From assembly GCA_015143295.1 (NCBI GenBank), contig CM026570.1, positions 10,440,047 through 10,504,046 of the forward strand: a DNA stretch of 64,000 nucleotides, given 5' to 3'. This DNA is from Tetracentron sinense (taxonomy: Eukaryota; Streptophyta; Magnoliopsida; Trochodendrales; Trochodendraceae). Shown here one piece after another: positions 42,043-53,104 of the stretch. Under the pieces are notes generated by a model. The model searched no databases. It saw only the letters and a program-made list of their open reading frames with translations, and was not told the DNA's origin. Position 1 is the stretch's first letter. Each line of letters starts with the position of its first letter. A program made the position numbers and the translations under genes.

Positions 42043-44805
42043 ATGGAAGCTGTGAGCCCCATCACCGACATCATCTACAGGGTATGGAATTGCATTGCAG
42101 TGCGTACTGACTATGTCCGTGAACTCCAAGAAAATCTCAATGCTTTGAGGTCTCTAATGGAAGAATTGAGGAGTCTAAGGAATGATGTGAAGAGAAGGGT
42201 CAATATCGCCGAGGGACAACAATTGAGTCGACGTAGAGACCAAGTGGAATTGTGGCTCCAAATGGTAGAATCCACGGAACATGAAGTGGATCAAATTATA
42301 GAAGAGGGTTTTCAACAAATTTCAAATACATGTCTCGGAGGTTGCTGCCCCAAGCACTGTTGCTTTAGCTACAAGGTCGGCAAAAAAGTAGCCAAAAAGC
42401 TAAAAGTGGTGACAGAATTAAGAAGCAAAGGAGATTTCGGTGAAGTGGCTTATGTATTGCCTCCAGCTGTGGTGGAAGCCATGGCCAGTAGACCGACTGT
42501 GGGCATGGACTTGATGTTTGAGAATGTCTGGAGGTGCCTCAGAGAAGAAGATCAAGTGAGGATTATAGGACTTTACGGCATGGGGGGTGTTGGAAAGACG
42601 ACCCTCTTAAAGAAAATCAATAATGAATTTGTCGACCGAGGAACCAATGATTTTGATGTGGTGATTTGGGTGGTGGTGTCTAAAGAATCAAACGTTATGA
42701 GGGTTCAAAAGATCATCGGGGATAGGTTGGGGTTGTCACTGCAAGAAGATGAAAGTCATGATGCAGCGCGTGCTTCACGCATTTATAGTGTCTTAAGCAG
42801 CAAAAAATTCCTGCTGTTATTGGATGACATTTGGGATCGAGTGGATTTGGAACTAGTGGGAATTCCTCATCCTGATAGTAAAAACAAGTCTAAGGTTGTA
42901 TTTACTACTAGATCTGAGGCCGTATGTGGACGTATGGAAGCTCAGAAGAAGCTCAGAGTAGAATGTTTGAGTTGGAATGAAGCGTGGGATCTATTTCGAA
43001 ACAAAGTAGGAGAAGAGGTCCTCAATTCTGATCCAAAAATACCTGAACTAGCTAAAGTTATTACCAGAGAGTGTGCAGGTTTACCACTTGCACTCATCAC
43101 TATTGGCCGGACCATGGCTAGCAAAAAGACCCCCAATGAGTGGAAGCACGCTATAACAGTATTGAGGAAATCCACATCGGAGTTTTCAGGTATGGGAGAT
43201 GAGGTTTTCCCTCTTTTAAAGTTTAGCTATGATAGCTTACCCAATGATATTATTAGATATTGTTTCTTATTTTGTGCTATGTTTCCCGAAGACTATAACA
43301 TGGAAAAAAAATATCTCGTACAACATTGGATTTGGGAGGGGTTTATAGATGGATTTGATGTAATGAATGAAGCTAGTAACCAGGGATATGATATCATTGG
43401 AACTCTAAAGCTTGCGTGCTTGTTGGAAAGTGGCTTCATTGAGGATACACAAGTGAAGATGCACGACGTCATCCGTGACTTAGCATTATGGATATCTTGT
43501 GATTGTGGAAGGAAACAAGGTAAGCTATTGGTGCAAGCGCGCATTGGGTTGACTGAAGCACCTGGTGTTGAGAAATGGCAAGAGACAGAGAGGGTATCAC
43601 TTATGGAAAATAATATTAGAGCATTAACTGAAACACCCACATGCCCCAACCTTTTAACCTTGCTTCTCAACGGCAATAGATCATTGGAGAGGATAACCGA
43701 TGGCTTCTTCAAATTTATGCATATTCTTAGAATTTTAGATTTGTCAATGACCTCTATTGGAGAACTCCCAGTGGGGATAGTTGAATTGGTTGAGTTGCTA
43801 TGTCTTAATCTATCAGGAAGTTCAATACATACATTGCCTGATGAGTTGAAACTTTTAGTCAAGCTAAAGTATTTGGATTTGAGTTATACAAATTTTCTGA
43901 CAACAATTCCAATTAAAGTAATATTAAGGCTTCCAAGATTGCAAGTGTTGAACCTATATACTAGTAGTTATGGGGATTGGGAAGTGGATGGAGACGACGT
44001 ATCCAGCTTAGTTGAATCGGGATGCTTGAAACATTTGAAAGATGCTGGAATCACTATAAGAACTGTACCATTTCTCGAAAAGTTCTTCAACTTCCACAAT
44101 TTATCAAGATGCACAAGCTCTTTACTTATAGAACGGTGTAAAGGTTTGACCACACTTCCTCTATCACCATCATCATCAGACACTTTTTTTGAAAATATGA
44201 AGTGCCTAAAAGATCTTTATCTTAATAATTGTTTAGACTTGGAAGAGTTGACATTTAGTTGGGTGGTGGTCACAGAAGGAGAGAAAACCATACCCCTGAA
44301 CCTTGAGACACTGATCCTCACCAATCTCCCAAAACTTAAGATCATAAGAGATGTAGCTCATCCATTCTTTCAAAACCTTGCCTTCATACAAATTTTAAAC
44401 TGCGATGCACTGAAGGATCTTACATGGCTTATTGGTATTCGGAACCTCCAAACACTTACTTTATGCTCATGCATAGGGATTGAAGAAGTAATATATGGTG
44501 AAATTGCAGTGGTGGAAGAAAAGCTCACTACTTTCTCAAGGCTCAAAGTTATACACTTACAAGAATTACCAAAATTAAAGAGCATCTATCGGAACGCCCT
44601 GCCTTTCCCTTCCTTGCTGACAATGGAAGTTCATGGCTGCCCAAAACTGAAGAAGCTCCCATTCAACTCCAACAGTGCCAAGAGCACCTTAACTTTGATT
44701 AGAGGGGAGAAGAATTGGTGGGACCAATTAGAATGGGAGGATGAAGCCGTCAAGTCTGATTTCCTTCCTAATTTTTCTTGGTACTCATCTCCCACCTTTT
44801 TCTAG
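42043..44805 (+). CDS. Gene C: full-length CC-NB-ARC-LRR immune receptor, 920 aa
   Basis: Single exon, no introns. RPS5/RPS2-like class. Coiled coil 1-130 (WLQMVEST near 71-78, GGCCPKHCC near 99-107), TVGMD at about 152, P-loop GMGGVGKTT at 179-187, kinase-2 LLLDDIWD at about 258, RNBS-B SKVVFTTR, GLPL at about 346, RNBS-D CFLFCAMFPEDY at about 407, MHD at about 473. LRRs from about 540 to 900, including LRILDLSMTSIGELP and LKYLDLSYTNFLTTIP. Length is normal for the family, and the NB-ARC motifs needed for ATP binding and switching are all there. No obvious N-terminal MG acylation motif. It is on the opposite strand to A, B and D, and is the only complete NLR in the window. Start is the first ATG and matches the MDxVSPI start of the paralogues. 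Confidence 0.95.
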   Translation: MEAVSPITDIIYRVWNCIAVRTDYVRELQENLNALRSLMEELRSLRNDVKRRVNIAEGQQLSRRRDQVELWLQMVESTEHEVDQIIEEGFQQISNTCLGGCCPKHCCFSYKVGKKVAKKLKVVTELRSKGDFGEVAYVLPPAVVEAMASRPTVGMDLMFENVWRCLREEDQVRIIGLYGMGGVGKTTLLKKINNEFVDRGTNDFDVVIWVVVSKESNVMRVQKIIGDRLGLSLQEDESHDAARASRIYSVLSSKKFLLLLDDIWDRVDLELVGIPHPDSKNKSKVVFTTRSEAVCGRMEAQKKLRVECLSWNEAWDLFRNKVGEEVLNSDPKIPELAKVITRECAGLPLALITIGRTMASKKTPNEWKHAITVLRKSTSEFSGMGDEVFPLLKFSYDSLPNDIIRYCFLFCAMFPEDYNMEKKYLVQHWIWEGFIDGFDVMNEASNQGYDIIGTLKLACLLESGFIEDTQVKMHDVIRDLALWISCDCGRKQGKLLVQARIGLTEAPGVEKWQETERVSLMENNIRALTETPTCPNLLTLLLNGNRSLERITDGFFKFMHILRILDLSMTSIGELPVGIVELVELLCLNLSGSSIHTLPDELKLLVKLKYLDLSYTNFLTTIPIKVILRLPRLQVLNLYTSSYGDWEVDGDDVSSLVESGCLKHLKDAGITIRTVPFLEKFFNFHNLSRCTSSLLIERCKGLTTLPLSPSSSDTFFENMKCLKDLYLNNCLDLEELTFSWVVVTEGEKTIPLNLETLILTNLPKLKIIRDVAHPFFQNLAFIQILNCDALKDLTWLIGIRNLQTLTLCSCIGIEEVIYGEIAVVEEKLTTFSRLKVIHLQELPKLKSIYRNALPFPSLLTMEVHGCPKLKKLPFNSNSAKSTLTLIRGEKNWWDQLEWEDEAVKSDFLPNFSWYSSPTFF

Positions 44806-45278
44806 CATTAGTAAAACTATCTAAGCATATATTCTTGTGCCAATCTAACCATCTTCCATATGTGATCCTGATCTCATAGGTGGGAGTAGGAGCCACTGAG
44901 TAATGGCGCGGCATTCCAACTGCATGTCTACTGTCACTCATTATGGTAATCCTGTTGGTTGATGGTAGCATTTGTAGCCTAACTGACTGTGTCATTGCTT
45001 GTTTTGTAGTTAGGATTGTTATTCCTATTCATGATAAATAGTCAAATTTGAGTCTGTTGAGTAGATCTCTTGATTTTTTGCTGCTATTTTTGAAATGTTG
45101 ATCGTGTTTCTACTATCCCATATAAACAGCTTATGATGCATTGAAATTACTCTGTTTTCTTCCCATGAGATTCAAGAACTCCTGAAACTCTTTAAACCCA
45201 TTGTCGTCCACAAGGGCTTATCATGTCCTGTGATATTAATGTTTGTACAATGATAGGGCTTGCCCGGGTAACAGTGAC
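44806..45278. other. 3' flank of gene C
   Basis: Presumed 3' untranslated region, with several ATAAA/AATAG-type signals near 45025-45035. No gene recognised. Interrupted at 45284 by the gypsy element. Confidence 0.4.
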
Positions 45279-45283
45279 ACAAC

Positions 45284-46180
45284 TGTAACGGATAAAATTC
45301 GTAAAACCAACTCAGCGTTGAGGGACGAGCTCGTTTTTGTCGTTTTGTTCACGAAAGTGACATGTGACACAAGTTGGGGTCACGAGCTTAAAATATCGGG
45401 GTCACACGTTGTCCGATGCACAACGATCCCGTTGTGCGCATTACGACGTCTTTGTTCCCTTGCAGAACAACGTTTCCGTTGTGACTTTGACGACGTGCTC
45501 GTTGTCTAAAGCACAACGTGAACATTGTGCTCTTGACAACGTCGTTGTCGTTGTGCGAACAACGAGACCGTTGTCTCACCGACAACGAGGTCGTGCTGTG
45601 TTTTGAGGCATCTACGCCGTAACCGAGCTTGGGTCAACAACGAGACCGACTCGTAGGAGGAAGTGATCAGGAGGCGATCCATAATTCCGACAAGTGTGCC
45701 GAACTCGCCGTTTCGTGCCGAAAGCACTGTCCTGGCATTTAATGCTAGTCACTTCTGCGTACCGTCCGATCCCGTCCGATTGGACTTATAGGAGGCTCTC
45801 ACGTGTAATGCAACCGACAGCAGATATATCTCAGATATTTGGCAATGAGTGCTAAGACACGTGGTATGGACACCTATGGCCATCCATGGTCATCGATGGC
45901 CATACCAACCTTGCCCTATATAAACCCCGTGATTTTTAGTGCACAGGACACTGAATGATTAACCCAGATCCGAGAATACGTGTTCAGTGCTCCTAGTGCC
46001 TTGAGTATTTTTCAGTGTTTGTTCTTGTGCTTACTGTTCACCATCTTCTACCCCTACTGACTTTACCAGCGGAGTACAGGTCAGGGTGCCACACCCTCCG
46101 CTCCAACCTTCTACCAGTAAACCAGGACGTGGAAGTAGCTGCTGCTGACGCGTGTCCGTCCGGTAATTTTTCCCCACACA
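45284..46180 (+). repeat. 5' LTR of the gypsy element
   Basis: Starts TGTAACGGATAAAATTCGT and ends TTTTTCCCCACACA. TATA box TATATAA at about 45917-45923. A palindromic block ATGGCCATCCATGGTCATCG lies just upstream (45879-45905). 45400-45640 is packed with CGTTGT/ACAACG hexamers. Confidence 0.95.
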
Positions 46181-46183
46181 AAA

Positions 46184-46202
46184 TTGGCGCCGTCTGTGGG
46201 AA
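46184..46202 (+). promoter_or_regulatory. Primer-binding site of the gypsy element
   Basis: TTGGCGCCGTCTGTGGGAA, three bases after the 5' LTR; typical of plant Tat/Athila-type elements. Confidence 0.85.
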
Positions 46203-46237
46203 CTAATAAACGAACCCCCCCTTCGCTCTCTGTGATC

Positions 46238-49200
46238 ATGGCTGATCAGTCAGAAGTGTTCGGGCATGAGGATCAAGCCCCTCATTCCACTTCTTTCATA
46301 CTCTCTGTCGTGCACATTCCTGGAGCCAGTCCTTCGTCTGAGCAACCAGAGAGGACCGTGCCTCCCCCTGCTGAGCTCTCTGTTTCAGATCGCGTCTTGG
46401 CGATGCTGCAACTGCAGGAGTCTGTTCTGGATCAAATCACCAGGCAGCAACAGTTGATGCAAGCAAGGCTGGAGGCGTTCGAGCATAGCAGGCTCGAGGT
46501 GGAGGAGGTGCCACTGCAGAGGCCTTCCTTGAGACGTCAGTTTGACTTCTCTTCTCCTTCTGCCCCGGAGAACCGTTAGACCAGGTTTGTGCTTCTTCCT
46601 ACTGAAGGGGATGTAAGGCAGCCTCCGGTTCGGGCAGAGCAGAGCATCCCTTCGGATCGTGTGGATTTCAGAGAAGGAGCAGGAAGAGAGGACCTGAGAG
46701 TGGGTACCGGAGGTGCAGACACCCAGAAGACTTGGGTAACAGCCAAGGAGGTGGAGGCTTTGATCGGTGCTCGCGTTAAAAGCATGAAGGGAGGGATTCC
46801 TGACCACTTTGCTCAGTCAGCAAAGGAGAACGTTGAGAACTCTCCTTTCACGGATGCCATCAACCAGTCCTATACTTCTTCCAAGTTCATAACTCCAATC
46901 TTCTCCATGTATACTGGAAAGACGGACCCGGAGGAGCATTTGTTTGACTTCAAGCATTCGATGGCTATTCGCAACCCAGATGATGATCTTTATTGTAAGG
47001 CTTTTCCCAACAGCCTGTCGGGAGCAGCATCGAAGTGGTTTCGGAACTTGCCTCCTGGCTCCATCAGCAACTTCTCAGAGCTCAGGTCGGCCTTTATTGA
47101 TCGCTTCATCATCAATAAGAAGAAGAAGGCGGGTGCAGATACTCTCTTCTCCTTGAGGATGAAGCCGGCCGAATCCTTGAAGGACTTCATTTCGCGTTTC
47201 ACCGATGAAGTCCACGATATTGACAAGGTTGGCGAAGCAAGCTGCATCGCCGCTTTCAAGAATGCTATCCCCAAGCATTCCGAGCTCTACAAGTCCTTAG
47301 CTCTTGACTATCCTGTCAAGATGGACGAGTTGATGGTACGTGCCACCAAGTACGGGAGGTACGAGGAGGACGTATCCGTCGTGTCAGTACCGAAGCCCAG
47401 AGCGAGAGCGGTGGATGTCGTGGAGAGGGCACACCGGTCATCGAAGAGGAATGAGAAGAAGCAGCAACGCGAGTCTTCATCATCTGAGGACTCGCCACCG
47501 AGGAAGCGGAAAGAGAAAGTTGTGTATGTGACCCAGCGGGATCAGCCGGATCGGCGCCCGCTGGAGAGAAATTTTAACCAACATTAGAGTAGGACGGAGA
47601 GGCGTCCTAACGACCAGCAGGCGAGGCAGCAGTATCAGCCACGCCAAGTGCAGCCTCAAGTACAGCACGAGAGAGGCGTACAGCCTAATGAGAGGCGATC
47701 TTTTGCAGATCAGGTACCGCGCATCAATTTCACGGTCAGCCCGGCGACCATCATGAGGTCAATGGAAGATCAGCCATACTTTGAGTGGCCGGCGAGGACG
47801 GTGCAGGATATTACATCGGGACCACGGGTGCATGAGTACTGTCACTATCACAAGTGCCGTGGTCATCTCACCAACCGATGTCGTATTCTGAGGGAATACT
47901 TAGAGAGGCTTGTTCAGGAGGGGTACTTGGGAGAGTATCTCGCTCCTGACAATGGCGGTGCGGAGCGTACCAGGGAGCCGGCGTCCCAATCTCGTGGAAG
48001 AGAACCCGCCAATAATCCCAGTACCAGTGGAGGAGTCTCCTAAGGCACGATCAATGTCATTTGCCGCGTGCACACGCCGGAAACTGATGTGGAGAGGAAC
48101 TTCAGGGCGAAGGCCAGGAAGCTGTCTCATGAGGCTGCAGTGTGCCAGGTGCAAGTGCCTAGCAGAAGCGTTGAGCAGGCACTCACCTTCACTGATCGTG
48201 ATCTGGCAGGAGTGATTCGACCTCACTATGATGCTCTTGTTCTCACCATGAGAATAGGAGACTTCAACATCAAGAGAGTACTCGTGGATTCGGGGAGTGG
48301 AGCGGACATCTTGTACCTTCATGCTTTCACTCAGATGAAGCTGGATCCTTCCGTCCTCATCCCTGCTCAGACGCCCCTGTACGGATTTGATGGTAGCTCG
48401 ATGAAGCCTGTAGGCGACGTTGTCTTGCCCGTTGTGGCTGGACCCGTTGTCCTCCAGACCAGGTTTTCCGTCCTGGACGCGCTATCACCGTACAATGCCA
48501 TCTTGGGTCGTTGGTGGACCCATGAGATGAAGGCTGTCCCGTCCTCGTACTACCAGGTGTTGAAGTTCCCAACGCAGGACGGGCCTCAGGAGATCAGAGG
48601 CGATTAGTTGGCATCGCAGAAGTGCGATTTTCCTGCTCCCGTTGTGCCTTCATAGCAGTTACAGGTCGCTCCCGTTGTGGAAGAGAGCTCGGAGACATCG
48701 TTGTGCAGACCTTCCGTCGAGCCCACGAAAGCCGTCAATTTGGGAACAGAGGAAGAACCAAAGGTGTTGCAGGTCGGGACGAGCTTGACAACGGAGGAGG
48801 AGCTCGAGTTACTGAACTTCCTTAAGCAGAATCTTGATGTCTTTGCATGGTCTCACAAAGACATGACTGGCATCGATCCGAATGTTATCTGCCATCACCT
48901 CAATGCTGATCCTGCCATCCCTCCAGTGAAGCAGAAACCTCGGAGGCTTGCTCCAACTTATCATGATGCAGTGAATGAGGAGATTGACAAACTGATCCAG
49001 TTCGGATTCATTCAGGAGGTGCAGTACCCTGATTGGATAGCCAATGTTGTGGCTGTGCCTAAGAAGAACGGGAAGGTGAGAGTTTGCATCGACTTCACCG
49101 GTGTCAACAAGGCGTGCCCCAAGGACTTTTTTCCCATGCCAAGGATAGACAGGCTCATCAACGCCACTGCTGGCCACGAGATGTTATCCTTCATGGATGG

Positions 49201-52017
49201 TTATTCGGGCTATAACCAAATCCTCCTGGCGGAAGCAGATCGAGAGAAGACCACCTTCATAACAGAGCGAGGTTTGTTCTGTTATCGGGTGATGCCTTTT
49301 GGCTTGAAGAATACGGGTGCCACTTATCAACGTCTGATGAATCTCATGTTCGGGTCACTCCTTGGCAAGACGGTTGAAGTGTACATCGACGACATCGTTG
49401 TGAAGAGTCGAGTACGAGGTACTCTTGTGGCAGACCTCGCTGAACCTTTATCTGTGCTGCGATCTTTCAATCTGAAGATCAACCCAGAGAAGTGCACCTT
49501 CGGAGTCACCTCGGGGAAATTTTTGGGTTATCTTGTGAGTCAGCGGGGGATTGAGGCTAATCCAGCTCAAATCCGTGCTTTGCTGGACATGCCAGAGCCT
49601 AAGTCGAAGAAGGAGATCCAGAAGCTGACAGGCCGGATTGCTGCGCTCAACCGATTTATCTCCAAGTCATCCGATCGTTGCAAACCTCTGTTCGAGCTGT
49701 TGAGGAAGGACTCCATTTTTGCGTGGACCCCAGAGTGTTCCCGAGCTTTCCTTGCCTTGAAGGAGTATTTAGGCTCAGCTCCTATCCTTTCGGTGCCAGA
49801 GCCAGGTGAAGTCTTATATCTCTATTTGTCTGTTTCAGAGCAAGCCCTTGGTTCCGTCCTGGTAAGGAGCTGTGATGGCGTGGAGAAGCCTGTCTACTTC
49901 ATCAGCAAAACCTTTCTCAAGGCAGAGTGCAATTATAGCAAGCTCGAGAAGGTGTGTCTGGCTCTTGTCTTTTCTGCAGAGAAGCTTCGTCCGTACTTTC
50001 ATGCTCATTCTATCGTTGTCATCACAACGTATCCTTTGAAAGCCGTACTGGGACGACCCGAGCTGGCGGGGAGGATGTCAAAGTGGGCAGTAGCTCTGAG
50101 TGAGTTCGATATCCAGTATCGGGCTAGGAGTTCAGAGAAGGGGCAAGCGATGGCGGGTTTTCTTTCTGATTTCCCTGTGGAAGAGGAGGCAGAGGACATG
50201 GTTGTTGATCTACAGGAGCTACCAATTGAAGTTGACAACGGAGATGCCGTTGTGGAGGGGGCCGAGTCGTCGGAATGGAGCGGTTGGCTGTTATACGTGG
50301 ACGGATCTTCCAATTTCAGTGGTTCAGGACTGGGCGTTGTGCTTATAAGTCCGGACAACATCAAGGTGCAGAAGATGTCGCGTCTTGGGTTCACTGCCTC
50401 CAACAACGAAGCTGAGTACGAAGCCTTACTCCTTGGGTTGGGGAGTGCACGAGAGCTGCAGATCACCACGTTGAGAGTGTTTTGTGATTTACAGCTCGTG
50501 GTGAATCAGGTGAATGGTGTTTATGAATGCAAGGACGATCGGATGAAGCAGTATGCTACTCTCGTTCGTTCGTTGTGTGAAACATTCACCGTTGTGGAGA
50601 TTAGGCACACCCGGAGGGATGAGAACAGGCATGCTGATGCTTTGGCGTATCTAGCTTCCATGGTGCAGGCTGACGAGCCCAGGGCTATTCTGATGGAGTT
50701 TCAAGAGTATCCTTCGATAACTCTTCAGGCACAGCGAGAAGTGTTCTTTGTCAATCCAGTCCCGAGCTGGATGACAGGGTTGGTGGCTTATCTGAAGGAC
50801 GGAGTTCTCCCTATCAGTGTGAAGGAGTCGAGACGCATTCAGTTCAAGGCATCTCGTTATACCTTGGTGCAAGGAGAATTGTTCAGGAAATCTTTGGTGG
50901 TCCCTTGCTGAAGTGTGTTCATCCTGTAGACGTGGAGAAAATACTTGCTGAGCTACATGAAGGTATATGTGGCATTCATTCGGGCGGGAGAACCATTGCC
51001 CATCGAGCTCTGGGGCAAGGTTACTTCTGGCCTTATATGCAGGCCGATGCTCAGAAGTACGTGAAGAGGTGCAGCCAGTGCCAGCGGTTTGCTCGCTTGA
51101 TTCATGCTCCAGCTCAAGAGCTCAGCACTGTATCACAACCTTGGCCATTTGCGCGGTGGGGACTTGATATTGTGGGACCTTTCCCGAGGGCTCCAGGGAA
51201 TCTGATCTTTCTTCTAGTGGCAACTGACTACTTCTCACGGTGGATTGAAGCCGTTCCCCTTGCACGTATCAGAGAACAAGAGGTGAAGAAGTTCTTGTGG
51301 GAGCACATCATCTGCAGATTTGGCATACCGCAGTCTATCGTTACTGACAACGGGAAGCAGTTCTCAGGACGGCTGATTGCCGACTTTTGCAGCGAGCTGA
51401 AGATCAAGCACGTCTTCTCTTCCCCTTATTATCCTCAGGGGAATGGATTGGCCGAGGCAGCCAACAAGAATATTCTCAATGCCTTGAAGAGAAGATTGGA
51501 AGATTCGAAGGGGAAGTGGACCACCGAGCTGCACAACGTTTTGTGGGGGTACAGAACGACTCCAAGGAGCCCTACCAATGAAACTCCTTTCTCTCTAGCG
51601 TACGGCATGGAGGCTGTCATTCCTACAGAGATCAGTTTGCCTACAGTGCGTTCTTGGCACAGCAAGAAGAAGGATGGAGAGAAAGATCAGAACACAGTAC
51701 TCATGGCTATTCATCTTGATCTGCTAGAAGAGAAGCGAGAAGATGCCAGCATTCAGATGAGGAGGTACCAGCAGCGATTGAGGAAAGCCTACAACAAGAA
51801 AGTACAACGGAGAGTGCTACAGGTCGGTGATCTCGTTCTCCGAAGAGTGTTCCAGAATACGAGAGAGCTTAACAGTGGCAAGTTGGGACCAAACTGGGAA
51901 GGGCCCTATATCGTAGAACGATTGGGAAGTCCTGGAGTCTGCTACTTGAAAGACTTGCAAGGTAACCTCATCTCGAAATCTTGGAACATCATGAATCTGA
52001 GGCAATTCTTTCAATAG
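46238..52017 (+). pseudogene. Gypsy gag-pol polyprotein, disrupted by five in-frame stops and one frameshift
   Basis: From ATG at 46238 one frame runs to 50911, broken at TAG 46577, TAG 47585, TAA 48041, TAG 48605 and TAG 48652. A 1-bp deletion near 50900 (VVPC* instead of a VVPLLKC-type junction) shifts to the frame ending TAG at 52015-52017. Domains: gag about 46880-47230 (PEEHLFDFKHSMAIRN); zinc knuckle CHYHKCRGHLTNRC about 47839; protease LVDSGSGADILY about 48290; RT about 48900-49520 with VEVYIDDIVVKSR (YIDD near 49382); RNase H about 49760-50090; second, archaeal-type RNase H about 50290-50660 (LLYVDGSSNFSGSGLG, NEAEYEALLLGL, HADALAYLA); integrase HHCC about 50955-51085, core DIVGPFPRAPGN, VTDNGKQFSG and the glutamate in GLAEAANKNI. 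Catalytic motifs survive, so decay is recent. Confidence 0.9.
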
Positions 52018-53104
52018 AATCTGAGATATGCTGTTTACATGCATCGTTGTGCTTACAAGTTTTTCAGTGATCTTACACAATCATAATGCTCATATTTCAA
52101 CATGTGATTTGCTATATTATGTGCCTGCTCGTTGTGTGCCCGTTCATTGTCTACACTGTTCTCTGTCTGGTTCATGAGTGTAATATTGTGAATGTTTTGC
52201 AAGTAATTCAAATAAAGTTTTGACCGAACAACGTACTCATGACGAACACGAGTGGCTTATATAAGGATGTCATCTGAGCAAATTGAGTGGCTTAACCTAA
52301 TGACATCCTCTGAGCATGTGCTTCGGAACTGAATTACATTGCGTTCGTCTTATGAATTTTATTTGTCAGATTGCATTCACAGTGAATTACGCGAATGGTG
52401 TGTCTGGATCAGTGCTTGCTCGCAATGCTTGTTCATAAGTGATTTTTCGTAGTGCTTTGCTCATGGTGAACGATCGTAGTGCTTTGCTCATGGTGAACGA
52501 TCGTAGTGCTTTGCTCATGGTGAACGACCGTAGTGCTTTGCTCATGGTGAACGACCGTAGTGCTTTGCTCATGGTGAACGATCGTAGTGCTTTACCCGTA
52601 GTGAACGATCGTAGCGTTTTACCCGTAGTGTTATCTCGTGGTGCTTTGATCATAGTACTTAATCGTAGTGCTCTACTAGTAGTGCTTGTTCGTTGTGCTT
52701 TGATCATAGCGCTCTACTCATAGTGTTCTGCTCGTAGTGTTTTGATCAAAATAATTTATTTAGTGTGCAACAGTTATAATTACCACGAATATTCAAACAT
52801 TCACATAGCGAAGTACCGCCTTAACATCGGTACAGTGGACTGTGAAAAATCATTCAGCTACTCACATTGTGTTTTTTCTTATTCTGTGTGCATGCGTCGC
52901 ACTACGCTACGAGGTGAAAAGAAGTGCAAACACAAATAAAAAAGAGAAGAGTGATCTATTCATGTCAAAAGCCTATTTCTGGGCAATAACAGTGATAACC
53001 TCCCATAGGAGAGAAAAAGGAGAATTTACATCAACAAAAGAGAGAAACTGAAACATAGGAAGGGGCAAGGGATCAGAAGAGCAGGAGATCGGAGGGACAG
53101 CAGG
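52018..53104. other. Spacer between pol and the antisense gene, with minisatellite
   Basis: Non-coding in either direction apart from the repeat at 52440-52735. Several AATAAA-like signals for the sense transcript near 52210. 52740-53050 has no recognised feature. Confidence 0.6.
52440..52735. repeat. 27-bp minisatellite of the gypsy element
   Basis: Unit GATCGTAGTGCTTTGCTCAT followed by GGTGAAC; five to six nearly identical copies at 52452-52590 followed by about five diverged copies (CGTAGCGTTTTACCC, CGTGGTGCTTTGATC). Same unit length as the array in the solo LTR at 22240, but a different sequence. Open frames on both strands here are artefacts. Confidence 0.9.

Noticed and set aside
45243-45606. 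Small + strand frames in the gypsy LTR, repeated near 56047-56500
   Set aside because: LTR promoter sequence full of CGTTGT motifs. Presence in both LTRs reflects LTR identity, not coding.
46238-48660. In-frame TAG codons as programmed readthrough or tRNA suppression sites in gag-pol
   Set aside because: There are five stops within gag-protease, plus a separate frameshift before integrase. Decay explains all of them; known readthrough uses a single stop.
52387-52723. Open frames on both strands encoding repeated peptides (ALRSFTMSK, RSALLMVND)
   Set aside because: They follow from a 27-bp tandem repeat whose length is a multiple of three. No start context or conserved neighbour supports coding.
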